A DNA stretch of 64,000 nucleotides from Cokeromyces recurvatus (lineage: Eukaryota; Mucoromycota; Mucoromycetes; Mucorales; Mucoraceae). Each line of letters opens with the position of its first letter. Within the stretch, counting starts at the first letter, position 1. The translations under genes and the position numbers were made by a program. Positions 24,125 through 36,218 of this stretch are shown here, piece by piece. The notes under the pieces are model-generated. The model was not told the origin of the DNA, searched no databases, and worked only from the letters and a program-made list of their open reading frames with translations. The stretch lies in NCBI RefSeq assembly GCF_025118155.1, contig NW_026251394.1, positions 434,001-498,000 of the forward strand, given 5' to 3'.

Positions 24125-25467
24125 ATTATTATATTTATATTTCTACTTTTGTACTTACTAATAACCTCAGGTATTTCATTTGGAACCATATGGGTTCCTT
24201 TAACAAAGTCTACAGAAATATGTTCCTTATTTTCGTTATTTACAATATTTGAATCATCAGGTCCTAAGCTGTTATATTAAAGTAATTTAATCTAAAATGA
24301 TGTTTCTCATAAAATATCTATATTACTTACAAATTAGAATCCAGAGCATAAACAAAATGTGTAGGAATCTTTAAAGAAGGTAAGGACTTGTAAGCAGTAT
24401 AAGTATCATATTGATACCATCTAAAAACGTGCTAAATAAATAAATAAATAAATAAATAAATTATAGAGCATAATAGTAAAAAGCAATAATTCACATACAT
24501 ATTCTTGTTCTCTTTCACATTTGAGTTTTATTGTGCCTTGATCAGTTTCATACATACCATAATTCTAAAACTATGTTTAGTATACACTCTGACATTCAAT
24601 ATATGTATATCTTTTATATTTTATATCCATACCACATAGTTATCGAGAACTTCAGGATGCAATAGCTTAAAAAAAGGGCTCTTTAAAAATGATTCTCTAC
24701 ATTCCTTTCTAATAACAATTTAACATGTTATTCAAGAATTATATGCATATATATTTAGCATACCGGCTTGACCATTCATCACGTCTTTTTTTGGAGGAAA
24801 GTACAGGTAATTGAATTCTTATTTCATAATCCATCATAAACATGCTCATTACTGGTTCAATGACACATAATCCATTAAAAGTATTCGGATAAAAAAATTC
24901 ACAGAGCAGCCTAAATTATATATAAATCTAGGATCAAATTATGCTCTTGTTTTTTACATGCTTACATACATGCATGTAGCACCAAAACTATGCCCAACAC
25001 CAATGAATTGGTCATAATTGATGTTTAACTCCATATTATCAATAACTTGCTTTGTATCCATTGCATTATCAAACCACCTATCTATATATTCATATGTACA
25101 AAAAGAATAAATTATTTGATCACAAAGTATATATTATTCTATTTCAATTACATGACTCGAGATAAGTGCCTTCATTGATACGAGCTGAATCTCCATGATT
25201 ACGAGCATCCCAACTAATAAAAGTAATATCTATTTCATCATATTCTCTTAAACTACGAAGGTGATTTAAGAATCTTTTCATAAGAGGATGAAAGGCTTCT
25301 TTATGAAATCCATTAGAATGAGAAAACAAGAAGGCTATCTTTTTATGAGCGCCCTGAGAATAGGTGCTTGTAAATTCATGTTTATCAACAACAAGTTTTT
25401 GGACATCAGCCCCTTCAGTACTGGGATGAACGGGTATAACAAATGTTGAAGTAGGTTTAAGATACAT
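23998..25467 (-). CDS. Alpha/beta hydrolase with C-terminal SKL (peroxisomal)
   Basis: Eight exons (25467-25152, 25081-24970, 24910-24764, 24708-24633, 24564-24499, 24431-24331, 24268-24159, 24059-23998) join in phase to about 329 aa. Family landmarks: HSNGFHKEAF near the oxyanion region, SWDARNHGDS, nucleophile elbow GVGHSFGA (Ser), and VKGTHMVPNE with the catalytic His. The last residues are ARNKSKL, a perfect peroxisomal targeting signal type 1. It resembles fungal Lpx1-like peroxisomal lipases/hydrolases; the substrate is unknown. The last intron (24060-24158) holds a homopolymer of about 38 bases. The 3' end is 18 bp from the ZNHIT2-like stop. Confidence 0.85.
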
Positions 25468-25639
25468 TTTTTTTTAATAATGAATAAAATAAAATGTGTG
25501 AAAACGATGACAAATAAAAATACGATTAAATACACCTTTTCCGGAAATGAAAAATCAAGCAAGAAAAAAAAAATAAACATTCAAACACAGACAGAAAAAA
25601 AAACGTACACAGAAATATAAGATTGAATAGTCTCATAAT

Positions 25640-25650
25640 TTATGATCCCT

Positions 25651-25681
<31 letters not shown>

Positions 25682-25990
25682 AAGAGCCTTAGGTTTACTC
25701 AAGAAGGTGGAAGAGGTAATGTTTATGAGAAACCAGTTGAAATGGAGGTCGAAAGTAAACAATTTCCTCTGGATGACATCACTGACTTTGATAACATACA
25801 TGAACCTTAAAGCTCCTAAAAAAGAGAAGAGAAGAGAAAGTAAAAGAGATTAAAATCAAGGCTGTTGCGGACAAAAGTACTAATAAGTGAGATTATACAA
25901 GACGTAGTAGTTGAAAAAAAAATAGACAATCTCTTCAAGCTAATTTATGAGAAGGGCTATCATATTTGGCCTTATTTGTTCATATATCGA
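25640..25990 (+). pseudogene. Remnant of a Tc1/IS630-like transposase N-terminus
   Basis: After a CAA repeat (25653-25680) one frame reads KSLRFTQEGGRG, NVYEKPVEMEVESKQFPL and DDITDFDNIHEP and then stops. Further on, in other frames, KAVADKST, VRLYKT and KKIDNLFKLIYEKGY follow. This order (poly-Asn/Gln start, acidic segment, basic linker, then the LIYEKG helix leading into a helix-turn-helix) resembles N-termini of Tc1/IS630-type transposases common in Mucoromycota, as I recall them. The DNA-binding and DDE parts are missing and frames are broken, so it is a decayed fragment. The identification is from memory of the family, not an alignment. Confidence 0.45.
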
Positions 25991-28900
25991 ATTAGATTAC
26001 ATCTATTTTTTTTTCTATCATGATAAGTACAGTTATAATCAAGATATTTATTACTATAATATAATGATAATGATAGTAGTATGAAATATAGATATACATA
26101 CATTATATAAATACTTCTTGGGCTACTATATATAAAGCTTTACCCCTATTTTATTTTGATTTAAAGCAATTCTATTGGTGTTGATTTCCAAATACAAACT
26201 ATTTTGATATATCGATCTCCTCATTACAATCAAAGGATATGAAGGAGACTCATTTTGTTATTTTTTACTTATAAATTAAGGTTTATACGTCAAATATTAC
26301 AGAATCTATAAAAGATTCTTAAGCGGCTTGAGCACAGTTAACTACACAAATTAGAATTGAATATTTCTGCTTTAAGAAGAAATAAAAGCTAAGCTTTTAC
26401 CAAGAAGAGAACGATGGTTATCTTCATTTACTATAATGACAGACACCAACCCTCTTTTGCTATTATAATCTTATCTTTTATTAATGGAAAGACTGGCTAT
26501 TGTTTTTGAAATTCGAAATAATTATAGACTCTATCGGATCTTCCATATAACAGATTTCTAAGTTTTATAAATTATTAACCATTTGAGTGTACTTTTTGAC
26601 AATTTCATTATTGTAGGTTGCAAAATGAAGCATATAGCGTGACTGCTCTCTAGTTATGATAGCCATATAACAATTGTAAAAAAAAAAAAAAAAAAAAAAA
26701 TACGCTTAATTATTATTATTAGAGAAGCAACTTTATTGTAGAACACGATTTTATTAAATTGATTTTTTTTTTTCATTTTTGTTAATATTATAAAAAAAAA
26801 TGCTTTTCTTAGTTCTCAAATCTCTTTAAAAGAGACTTGATACTAACAGGATTAACCACGAGAAGGTGAAAGCATATCTAATCCCAAAAATAATATTACA
26901 ACCCATACAAATTGATATGAGCTGTAATTTTTTCTTCTCCCTCTAAATTTCTACTTGAAAGATAAACGTCCAATTTCAACTAGTAGACACTTGGCAAAGT
27001 CCAACCTGACCCAAGCCTTGCTAGAAGAAAAAGATAGGATTCCTCACCCCATAACCCAATAAAAAATACAGTTGGATGTAAGTTTCACTGGAAGCCGGGC
27101 TAAACATTCTGACCTGTAGCGTGGCGAAGTGGAAGGAATCCAGATACATGAAGTGCACGACCTGACTATTGTTTACCTGAGAATGTCCCTTCTTTGACCC
27201 CTAGCATCTACTTTTGACTTAACAGTAAATACAAGCTGGGATTCTTCAACTAAATAAATAGATGAAAAAACCACGGTCAGAAACGTAAGCTGTGCATCCT
27301 TATCTATTTTTATTTTATAAACAGCAACTAGATAAAAATAAAAAGAAGGAAAAACCTCCAAAAAGAAAAACAGAAAAACTAAACCTTGAGATAAGCCCTT
27401 TCAATGGTGCAGACAAAGAGTACGCTAATCTCCCTAAAAAAGGAACAGGTTTACAATTTCCAACCCCAAGTATCCTTTTTATTTCCCTCCTCCTTTAGAA
27501 ATAAATCAAACTTGAGCAGTCAAAATTCGATAAGGTCCCATCAATTATCTAAGGTTGCAATAACCCAAGGTGAAGGCGGATATGCATGTAGTAACCAAAA
27601 GAGAGTCTAGGCCCTCTCCTTTAGCCATGTTATAAACGGACAGTTCTACAAACTCAAGTAAGCCAAGCTATGTGACTTGAGCACACTTCATAACCCTGAC
27701 AATGTCTACCCATAGTTTCAAGTAAAAATAAAGAAGAATAGGAAAAATAAAAAAAAGCTAAAGAAAAAAGAAGAAGAAAAAAAGGAAAAAAACGAAAAAA
27801 TGTACTTTTTTTTTTATAGTAAAATTCAGGAGAAAAAAAAAATAAACGAAAAGAAGGAGAAGTTATTAAAGTTTAATCTTAGCGTGTTTTTTTTTTGTTT
27901 TTAATTTACTTTGCGTTAAATCTTCTCTCCTGCCTTTCTCCTTTTCTTTTTTTTTTCTCTTTTCTTTTTAATACTTTAGAGATAAGTTTTGCCTTTTATT
28001 TGAATGTAGTAAAGCATTACTATCTTCTTTGAAAGTAAGAAAGAAAGTAAGAAAGTAAAAAAAAAAAAAGAAAAGAAGTTTGTTATGCATATTCATGTGA
28101 ATATATTGAGCATTCTTGTAAAGTAGTTAGGCCAAAACTAGTCAAATGCAGTTACACGACAGAGCACGATGTTCATACATTCTACAAAAGAATAAGAGTA
28201 GATAAACTATCAATAGTATAAAAAATGTCATTTTATACAGCAGTTTTATTTTAACTTTTAGACGCACACACACACAATCTAGATGATTTTTTTTTAATTG
28301 AACAAGATATTCTTAATAGCTTATGCATTTTAAATAATTAGGCTGTAAGCTTTCTTATTACTGTATTATGGGAATCGAGCTATTTTTTACGATGATCATG
28401 ATAACAAGGATCTTTCGATTTTGATCAGTTTGAAAGGAATAATGGTTTTAAAGAGGAGAAAAAGATAGAGTTTCAAAGAGTGCGCAAAAGATAATACGAT
28501 GAAAAAAAAATAGGCATAAATCTATGAGAAAGTTAATAAGATGACAATTGACTAATGTAAACAGAATATAAAAGCGGTTGTAGGATAGAATAAATAAATT
28601 AGTTGAGGCACTCAAGCACAAAATAAGGAACTTAGTGAAAAAAAAAGGGGGGGGAGGTATAAATAACTATTATCTATTTAAAACTTTATCTTCTATAATA
28701 TAACAATTTTATTATATTTACTTCCATATTTTCAAAGCAATGTTTTACTTTAACAGTTATACTATTAAAGAGATAAAGTCAGTAATTTGTCAAACGGTAT
28801 ATAAATGATAAGGTTAATTATTAATTATTCAAACAAGTTTTTATGACCATCAAAATAAGGTAAAATTCAGAGTTAATTGCTATAGATTAAAAGCACTAGT

Positions 28901-29190
28901 ACACATATCATAAAAGAAGAAAGGATTTCAACTTGTTTTTATATACTTATTGGTGATTTATACATTTACTAAGGATTATGTATATTTCATAAGCAATACT
29001 AAATATGACTCAGTTGTAACCAAATGCTTTTCTAGTTTTTACATAAATGACTCATCATTTAAAATCACAATAAAAATAATCAATTTTTAGAGCTGTTGTT
29101 CTGTCTTGCCGACCTTGCTAGTTTTATATGTATGCATATAATTTTATATTTATCTTCATTCTGATATCCTAATAAAGATATAACAACCTA
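25991..29190. other. Gene-poor region with a GC-richer island
   Basis: AT-rich except for about 26940-27700, which is visibly richer in G and C and reads as interrupted frames on both strands (for example ESQLVFTVKSKVDARGQRR on the minus strand). This may be an unrecognised decayed mobile element. Long A runs occur at 26678-26700 and purine/pyrimidine-biased DNA at 27720-28080. No intact gene seen. Confidence 0.5.
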
Positions 29191-29199
29191 GTTACTACT

Positions 29200-30420
29200 T
29201 TTCTTTCTTTCTTTTAATGGAAGATATACCAGTCATTGAACGATTTAAATTCTTTTGGGTTTCAGTTGCTCGGATATGTCTCCTCATGGCTAGTTTTTTT
29301 GTTGTTGAAATAATAAATACAATTAATAGATAACTTACTAATGTTGGCAGTTTTCTGAAAAATGACCGTAAAAATGAACCCATTATTCATATCAAGTCTT
29401 TTTAGGTCTTTCTCATTTGTTCTATGAACTTTGATTTCTTCCAGCTCAGTATTACTGAAGTAATTAACCCAACATTTATCCTCAGCTTCAAATATTAACG
29501 AGTAGAAGGCACTTGTAAAATACAGTTTATTACACATTAATTAGCTATGCAGATAAAAATTACTTACCGTTCATAATTACAAGATAAAGTCATTTGCTTC
29601 ATCTTCTGTTTTACTAGGGTGCCACTTGAAAGTTTTCACATTTTTTCTTCCAATAGACTGTTATAGATAAAAATATATGTTTACTGGTTTGTAATCAATA
29701 TTTCTCAATTTGAATAAAAATCCTACGCCACTTTCAATAGAGTAACATGTTATTTACTGTCTCCAAATGTACCATTGACTTCAACTATCTAAAGTTGTTG
29801 AGAATACTCTCTCCCCAAATTATTTGTAAAATCTTACACACAAACTTGACATTTATTTTTCCACCGAGTAAACTCCATTACAATCTGGACAGAAATTCCT
29901 TAATTAGACCTCCTCACCTCCTTCTCACTAATAGTGTCATAGATTTACTTTTTTTTCTCCTTTTTACCTTCTTTCCTTTTTTCTTTTTTTTATTCTTGAT
30001 CCTAAAAGGGGGGTTTTGATTATAAAAAAAAAGTATGAATTAAACATTTAATGAACTGTTTATCAAGCTAGTATTTACTGGTTATTCACGAAAAGTACCC
30101 ATTTTTTCGCTCTAATAGTTTCCTAATGAAAGGTGTAGTATATTACTTACTTGGGTTACATAATAGTTTAGCATAATTTCTAGTCTAACTACATCGAAGC
30201 CTAATAACTTTGCTGCTTCAAATATTCTTCCACATCAGACTGTATTAGTTTTACGAATTATAAATGTTTTTAGAATCAATGGTTCTAGTTGATGAAGAGC
30301 TTCCAATAATTCAATTTGATCATTTTGTTCTGGCAATACTTCCCTAAGCAAGAGGTATTTTCTCAAACAATAATAATAATAGTAGTAGTAGTAGTATAAT
30401 GAGCTTAATCTTGTCTCTTT
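29200..30420 (-). pseudogene. Broken or poorly modelled gene, unrecognised
   Basis: Several minus-strand pieces look coding. About 30370-30150 reads EVLPEQNDQIELLEALHQLE, LILKTFIIRK, a TGA, then GRIFEAAKLLGFDVVRLEIM, ending at a good donor (CAA/GTAAGT). About 29658-29580 reads SIGRKNVKTFKWHPSKTEDEAN after an AG. About 29600-29200 reads, across two possible introns, TLSCNYERAFYSLIFEAEDK, CWVNYFSNTELEEIKVHRT, then RRHIRATETQKNLNRSMTG and a Lys-rich end. The pieces cannot be joined into one frame without crossing the TGA and a frame change near 29580. It is either a decaying gene or one or two small real genes. No family recognised. Confidence 0.4.
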
Positions 30421-31804
30421 TTATTATTTAATAATTTACTACCATCTTTAAAGTATCTTTATAGTTAATTGAAGAATTGTTGTTCACAAAAGACACTTTA
30501 ATTAATATTTAGAGCTAAATAGTTTGATTTACATTATTCTTCAACAAGGAAAAAAAAAACGCAATAAGAACAAAGGGTAATAGAGTATATAAATACATAT
30601 GCAATTCATAAATTATGCTGTGAAGATAATTCAAATAAAAGTATCAGATAAGTATTGATACACTTTTAGCAATCGCAATAAAGATGATACATTAAAAAAT
30701 ACAAGTGGTTAAATAGATATTGATGACAAGTCAAGGACAGCTATTACATTTTATTATTAAAATATGTTTACATGTTAATTATCTAAAAAGAAAGAAGAAA
30801 AATAAGTGCTTGACTGAATTATTACAAAAATAACATGAATTAGTGTACAACAACAGTTCCAGACATGTATCTATTAGTTTGATTCACAATTGTAATGTGC
30901 TGTTCTCTTGGTTAATATTGACATAGATATTTAAAGTGAAAATACATAGTAGTATTTAATAAGTTATAATAACCTTTAGGGAAGGATTATATATAGTATT
31001 TATTAGTGTTTCTGTTTCTGTGTGGTAATTATTTATTACACATTGTAAAGGTAAATCAATAAATTTACTACTAATATCGCACTATTTTTATTACACATAT
31101 ATTTTGAAGAGACTAGAATATATCAACAAAAGTCAACACTAGTCTCTCATGGTCAATTGTTTCATTTGTATCTTTTAAATAATGAGCTTCTCATATAAAA
31201 TGTAATAAGAGTATCCCTGAAATCAAAGGGCCATTAGAATTTAGCTATGATCAAAAAAAAAAATATGTGGCATACATAAAGGAATCCACAACATCCTTAC
31301 ACTCATAGAACACGAAGAAGTTAAAGAAAGAAAGAAAGAAAAGATAAAAGAGTATACTCCTCTTTGAAAAGTGTTTGTCTGGATGTCATTAGCATCCTTC
31401 GTCTTGAAGAGTTTTTAGTTTAGGTTAACCTTTTTTTTTTATTATTTTGAGACTATCAAAGGGCTGACTGAATTAAAGTAATAGAGCTAATTATGTATGT
31501 ATAGTAACATATTTGACTGTTACTTATATCTTGATCCAAAAAAAAAAAAAAAAAAAAAAAAGAATAGTATTTCTATCCATGTATTGAAAAGAAGTCAAGA
31601 TGTAACTACTGCTTATTTATGATTGGTAAATTAATAGGCTTATAATAAAAACAAATGATGTTGTACAGTAATAATAAAAACTTGGAAGATGCACGTGGCT
31701 TTTCCTAGGTTATATTTAGAGTAAATAGATTATCTTGTATTCATATTTCGAATAAAAAAAATGTGTTTTTTTAAAATGCTGATTACGTAATATTAGGATG
31801 AATA
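30421..31804. other. Intergenic, AT-rich
   Basis: Featureless AT-rich DNA with an A run at 31538-31561. No coding sequence supported. Confidence 0.5.
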
Positions 31805-33063
31805 TCAAATAGCCATCACTAAATTTTTTATTCCTTTTGGTGTAGAATCATCATTTAGATGTTTTGAATTATATTTTAAAGCAGAGACAAGGTTTGATGT
31901 GGTAGACTGTTCTTGTCGATGTATAGTTTGGATTGTTTTTAAAGAGTTCTTTACCTAATAAGATAATAAAATTAAAAACTTGTTTTTTTTCCCCCTTAAT
32001 TATTTTTGTCAAGCAAGCTTACATTAATAGGTGAATTCTTTGAGAAAGCACCAGAAGGATCAATATGATCATAAAGTATAATTGAAATAACCATGACTTT
32101 TAAATAGAAATTATCTGTGTGTTGAGTTGTTCTTTTCTTATTTAATCTTTGATAACAAGCAGCCCAAATGCTTGTAAGCCATTCTGTTATACATTTCACA
32201 AGATGGTTCTGTTTTACATAATCAGTTGTTATATCAATTACACATTTTAACATTGGAGTTGGATAAGCAATAAAAAGTGAAATATGGTTGGCAAGATCAT
32301 CTTCATTCATAGCTAATCTTAGATCTGATGTATTACTGGATGGTTCTATAGTTGATTTTCTTCCTTTTTGTAATGTGCGTCTATAAAAGGAGAAATCATT
32401 CTGTATTGTAGGATTTCCAATCTAATCATCATATTATTATGTAAGCATATCCTACTCTATCTTCCTCCATCTATCTATCTATTTACCTTAATATTATCGA
32501 ACTCAAATACGAAATCAAGTATTTCTGCAAATAATTTTGTTAATCCTGGATGTCTATCAAGATCTTTTGTTGTATCACTATCTTTACATAGAACTTGGAG
32601 TAATATTGGGATACCTTGGTCTATCATGATAAGGGTTAAAAAAAACAAAATTTTTATGATAGTGTATGCGTACATTTAATATACCTAATTCGGAAGAATA
32701 ATTGTAAAATTCACGTAACATATTTACAGTAGGTAAAATAGCATTCCACGCTAAATCCTCGTTTTCTATATTAGGTGTAGCTATTGCATTTCGAATATAT
32801 TCTGAAGCGGGTTTATATTCTTTAAAGGCTGTTAATAAACTGGGAGTGGGTTGCACTAATAAAGTGTAAAGTTCATTATAAATTCCTAACTCCTCCGAAG
32901 AAGGACTTGCATCTTTTTTTTTATTATTTTTGATAATATTAAATTAGTTTTATAATATTACGAATAACATCAATATCTACTTACTTTCAATATCAAATTT
33001 TATTTCAGGTACTAAATCTGAATAATTACTGCGGGGATTCAAGCTTGCTAATAATTGTCCCAT
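31805..33063 (-). CDS. CYRI/FAM49 homolog (Rac1-binding, DUF1394)
   Basis: Five exons (33063-32985, 32912-32685, 32620-32487, 32421-32023, 31954-31805) give about 329 aa, the size of animal CYRI-A/B (about 323). Matching landmarks in order: MGQLLASLN with a Gly at position 2 (myristoylation candidate), IYNELYTLL, AWNAILPTVNMLREFYNYS, HPGLTKLFAEILDFVFEFD, NPTIQNDFSFYRRTL, LANHISLFIAYPTPMLK, LKVMVISIILYDHIDPSGAF and ALKYNSKHLNDD. CYRI proteins bind active Rac1 and restrain the Scar/WAVE complex, upstream of Arp2/3. Rac binding is inferred from the family. The end extends slightly past the conserved region (GIKNLVMAI). Confidence 0.92.
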
Positions 33064-33495
33064 ATTGTGAGATCTAAGAGGATGGATGATAGAATGAAGA
33101 AGATCGGTATTAAGATTATTGATTAGATGACAAGAAAAGGATGTTGTATCTAATTCGTAAAGTGTAAATGTATATATAAGGTTTAAAAAGAATGAAGGAA
33201 TGAAGGAATGTATAAATTGAATTGTTTAAATTTAGAGAATAAAAAAAAATAAATAAATAAAAAAAAAAAAAAAATAAAAAAAATAAGAAATAAAAAATAA
33301 AAAAATTAGAAATAAAAAATAAAAAAAATTAGAAATAAAAAAAATAAGAAATAAAAATTAAAAAAATAAAACGAAACAAAACAAAACAAAATAAAATAAA
33401 ATAAAATAAAACCAAAATAAAACAAAACAAAATAAAATAAAACCAAAATAAAATAAAATAAATAAATAAAAAATTAAATACAGAATAATTTTTTC

Positions 33496-33532
<37 letters not shown>

Positions 33533-33628
33533 GAGTGTATATGCGTGTTTGTGGGGGGAAAAGAGAGAAAGAGGAGGAGGAGGAGGTAGCAGTGGTAGTG
33601 GAGGTGGTAACGGTGGAGAAGAGAAGAG

Positions 33629-33675
<47 letters not shown>

Positions 33676-34194
33676 TGTATAATATTATTAGCGTATTATT
33701 TGTCACCTATTTTACAACTAAATGTATTATTCGTGAAATAATAAATTACCTTTTAATTTATATAAAAGAAATAAAACATATGTTTTTAGACTATTGTCCA
33801 CTATTTGAATGTTACAATTCAATAAATATAGTGCATATAAAAAAGGAGGAGAAAGAAGGAGGAGTAAAAATTTCTATCTCAGGAAATATTGGCGAAAATT
33901 ATGCCATAATTTGACATGTTATTGATCCTTTCTATTCTTTTGCGAGTTGTAATTCTCTAAAATATTAAAAATTCCTTGCTTTTTATAAATTGTATTAAAT
34001 AAGCTTAAAATACAAGTAAATAACACAGGTTGCTTTGGTAATTGTGTATTAAATAAAATTTCATTTCATATATAAAATGTTTAGATTGTAACGGATTAAA
34101 TCTTTTATAACGGAACATCTTATTTTCCGATAATAATAATAATAAAAAAGGCGTGAAGAGATCTTGTATAAAGTAACAAAACATCTAGTTTTAT
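33064..34194. other. Intergenic low-complexity region
   Basis: 33240-33480 is a long imperfect A-rich array (AAATA/AAACA-type units). It is followed by A28 (33501-33528), a G/A-rich stretch of about 100 bp (33529-33631) and T41 (33632-33672). The open frames across these tracts are products of low complexity. No gene seen. Confidence 0.7.
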
Positions 34195-35591
34195 TTAGTG
34201 TTCTTCAAATACATCAATTTTCCAAAATGCATATGGATCAGCAAATCTTTGAACTTTTTCTTCTTTTGCCACTTTACTCAAAGCTTTAAAATCTTCTTCT
34301 TTAAGATCAACAGTATGAAAGTTGGAGACAATACGAGAAGCTGTTACGGATTTAGGAATTACACTATAATTACGTTTAAGGCCCCAGGAAATAAGAATTT
34401 GAGCAGTAGAAACATTGTATTTTTCGGCAATTTTAGTCTACATGGCAGGTAAAAATAATTGAATATACCTTGTACGATCATTTATGAATACTTATACTTA
34501 CAACTACTTCATGTTTGAACAAGGGAGAGTTGGTACTACCAAGAGGAGAATAAGCAGTAACTATTTAAACGTGTGTATGATTATTAATTTACATGTTACA
34601 CTATAATCATCTTGATTGACAAATAATTACCAATAATGTTATGTTCTTCACAGTATTGAACTAATTCATCTTGAGGCAAAAGAGGATGCAATTCAACCTA
34701 TGCGTTCATTATGTTTATTTAAAACAAAAAAAAAAGTATGCAATAGTGTTATTAATTTTATACCTGATTAACAGCTGGAACAGTGTGCTGAGTCTTTGCT
34801 AATTTTTCAAGTTTGGCAATATTAAAGTTACTGACACCGATTGCACGAACCTTATTTTTATCAAGTTTTTCCATGGCCTAGTATTATAAATAATAAGCGA
34901 TGAGTAATAATAATAATAATAGAATAGATTTATATATAAATAAACCTTACAGCATAGGTTTCGGTAAAATCAATATCATCCAAAAGAACATTGCCATCTT
35001 CATCCCTGGACACATATCCATTTCCAGCTTTGAAGGCACAAGGCCAATGCATTAGATATAAATCAATATAATCTAATCCAAGGTTTGAAAGTGAGTTTTC
35101 AAGTCCCCTTTCAACATCTTCAGGACGATGGAAAGTGTTCCATAATTTGGTAGTAACAAAAATTTCTGAACGAGCAATGCCAGAGTCTCGAATAGCTTTA
35201 CCGACTTCTTTTTCATTACCATCTAAATATGTACATTGATATTAAACAAGAATTAATTTCTCCATATATACAGACTTAATATATGTATATATTTACAAAC
35301 ATATGCAGTGTCAATATGGCGATAACTATAATACTTCATATAGATAAGTAATATGAAGAAGAAAAAAAATCATTTACACGCATTTATATGGCATTTTTAC
35401 TTACCCGGTTTTAAGAGCAGTTAGAACAGCATCATAAACTTCTTCAGGTTTAGATTGCCATGTACCTAAACCAAGAGCAGGAAAAGAAGCACCAGTATTT
35501 CTACAATAGATATATCAACATATAAATATAGATTATGTAATACACATATAAAGTTTATATTCACTTACAACTTCAAAATTTTGTTAGACAT
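34195..35591 (-). CDS. Aldo-keto reductase
   Basis: Eight exons, from ATG at 35591 to TAA at 34195, give about 300 aa. The AKR signatures are all present: [27 protein letters not shown] (Asp and catalytic Tyr), [10 protein letters not shown] (Lys), [13 protein letters not shown] (His), [27 protein letters not shown] and [11 protein letters not shown] near the NADPH-binding end. It resembles fungal Gcy1/Ypr1-type glycerol/glyceraldehyde reductases; the substrate cannot be fixed from sequence. The C-terminus is short ([10 protein letters not shown]). It is followed on the same strand, about 1.1 kb away, by the CYRI gene. Confidence 0.92.
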
Positions 35592-36218
35592 CTCTTTTAT
35601 ATGTTATTTGTGACAAAAGAAAAAGAAAGCTATACTCTTTACTGTCTTATTTTTTATATCTTTTTTTTTTTTTTCTATTCATCGTCACGATTATTTCATT
35701 TTAATGTTAATGGTCGGGATTTTTAAAATCATACTGGTAAAAATCTCTTCTTCTTTTTTATTATTATTATTTCCACATCCGATCTTTACTGGAATTATTT
35801 CTTTTTTGGTAAAACATAACTATTAAAGGAAAGACTTTATTTTACAATTATTAAATGTATTCACTTGAGCCATTCTATTATAAACCTTTATATTATATAA
35901 TGCTTCATGTTAAGATATATTCTGATATAAACATAATTTATACGCACTTCTCCTTTTTTCTTTTAACTTAAAAATAAAAATAAATATACCAGGGATTCTT
36001 GTACAAAAATCAGTCTTTTTGTTTTGAGTTTACTTTAAGCAACAACATATGCTGACTGTATGGCAACACAAAAAGTAAGCTTAATCTATTGTCTAAAAGA
36101 GCCATTCCCCCCCCTTTTTTTTTCTTCATTTCTCCTTTAAAATTTCTGTTTTCACTTCACTTCTTTTCTTTCTTTTTACTTATTTTTTTTTTTTTTTACT
36201 CTTATAATTGTGTTATTT
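35592..36218. other. Divergent intergenic region
   Basis: Upstream of the aldo-keto reductase (-) and ankyrin gene (+). C/T-rich stretches lie at 36105-36200 just before the + strand ATG. No coding sequence seen. Confidence 0.5.

Noticed and set aside
30200..30240. In-frame TGA read as possible selenocysteine or recoding
   Set aside because: Neighbouring frame damage makes decay more likely, and no supporting element was seen.
33535..33914. Two open frames across G-rich and T-rich tracts
   Set aside because: Translations are poly-Glu/Gly then poly-Phe from simple sequence.
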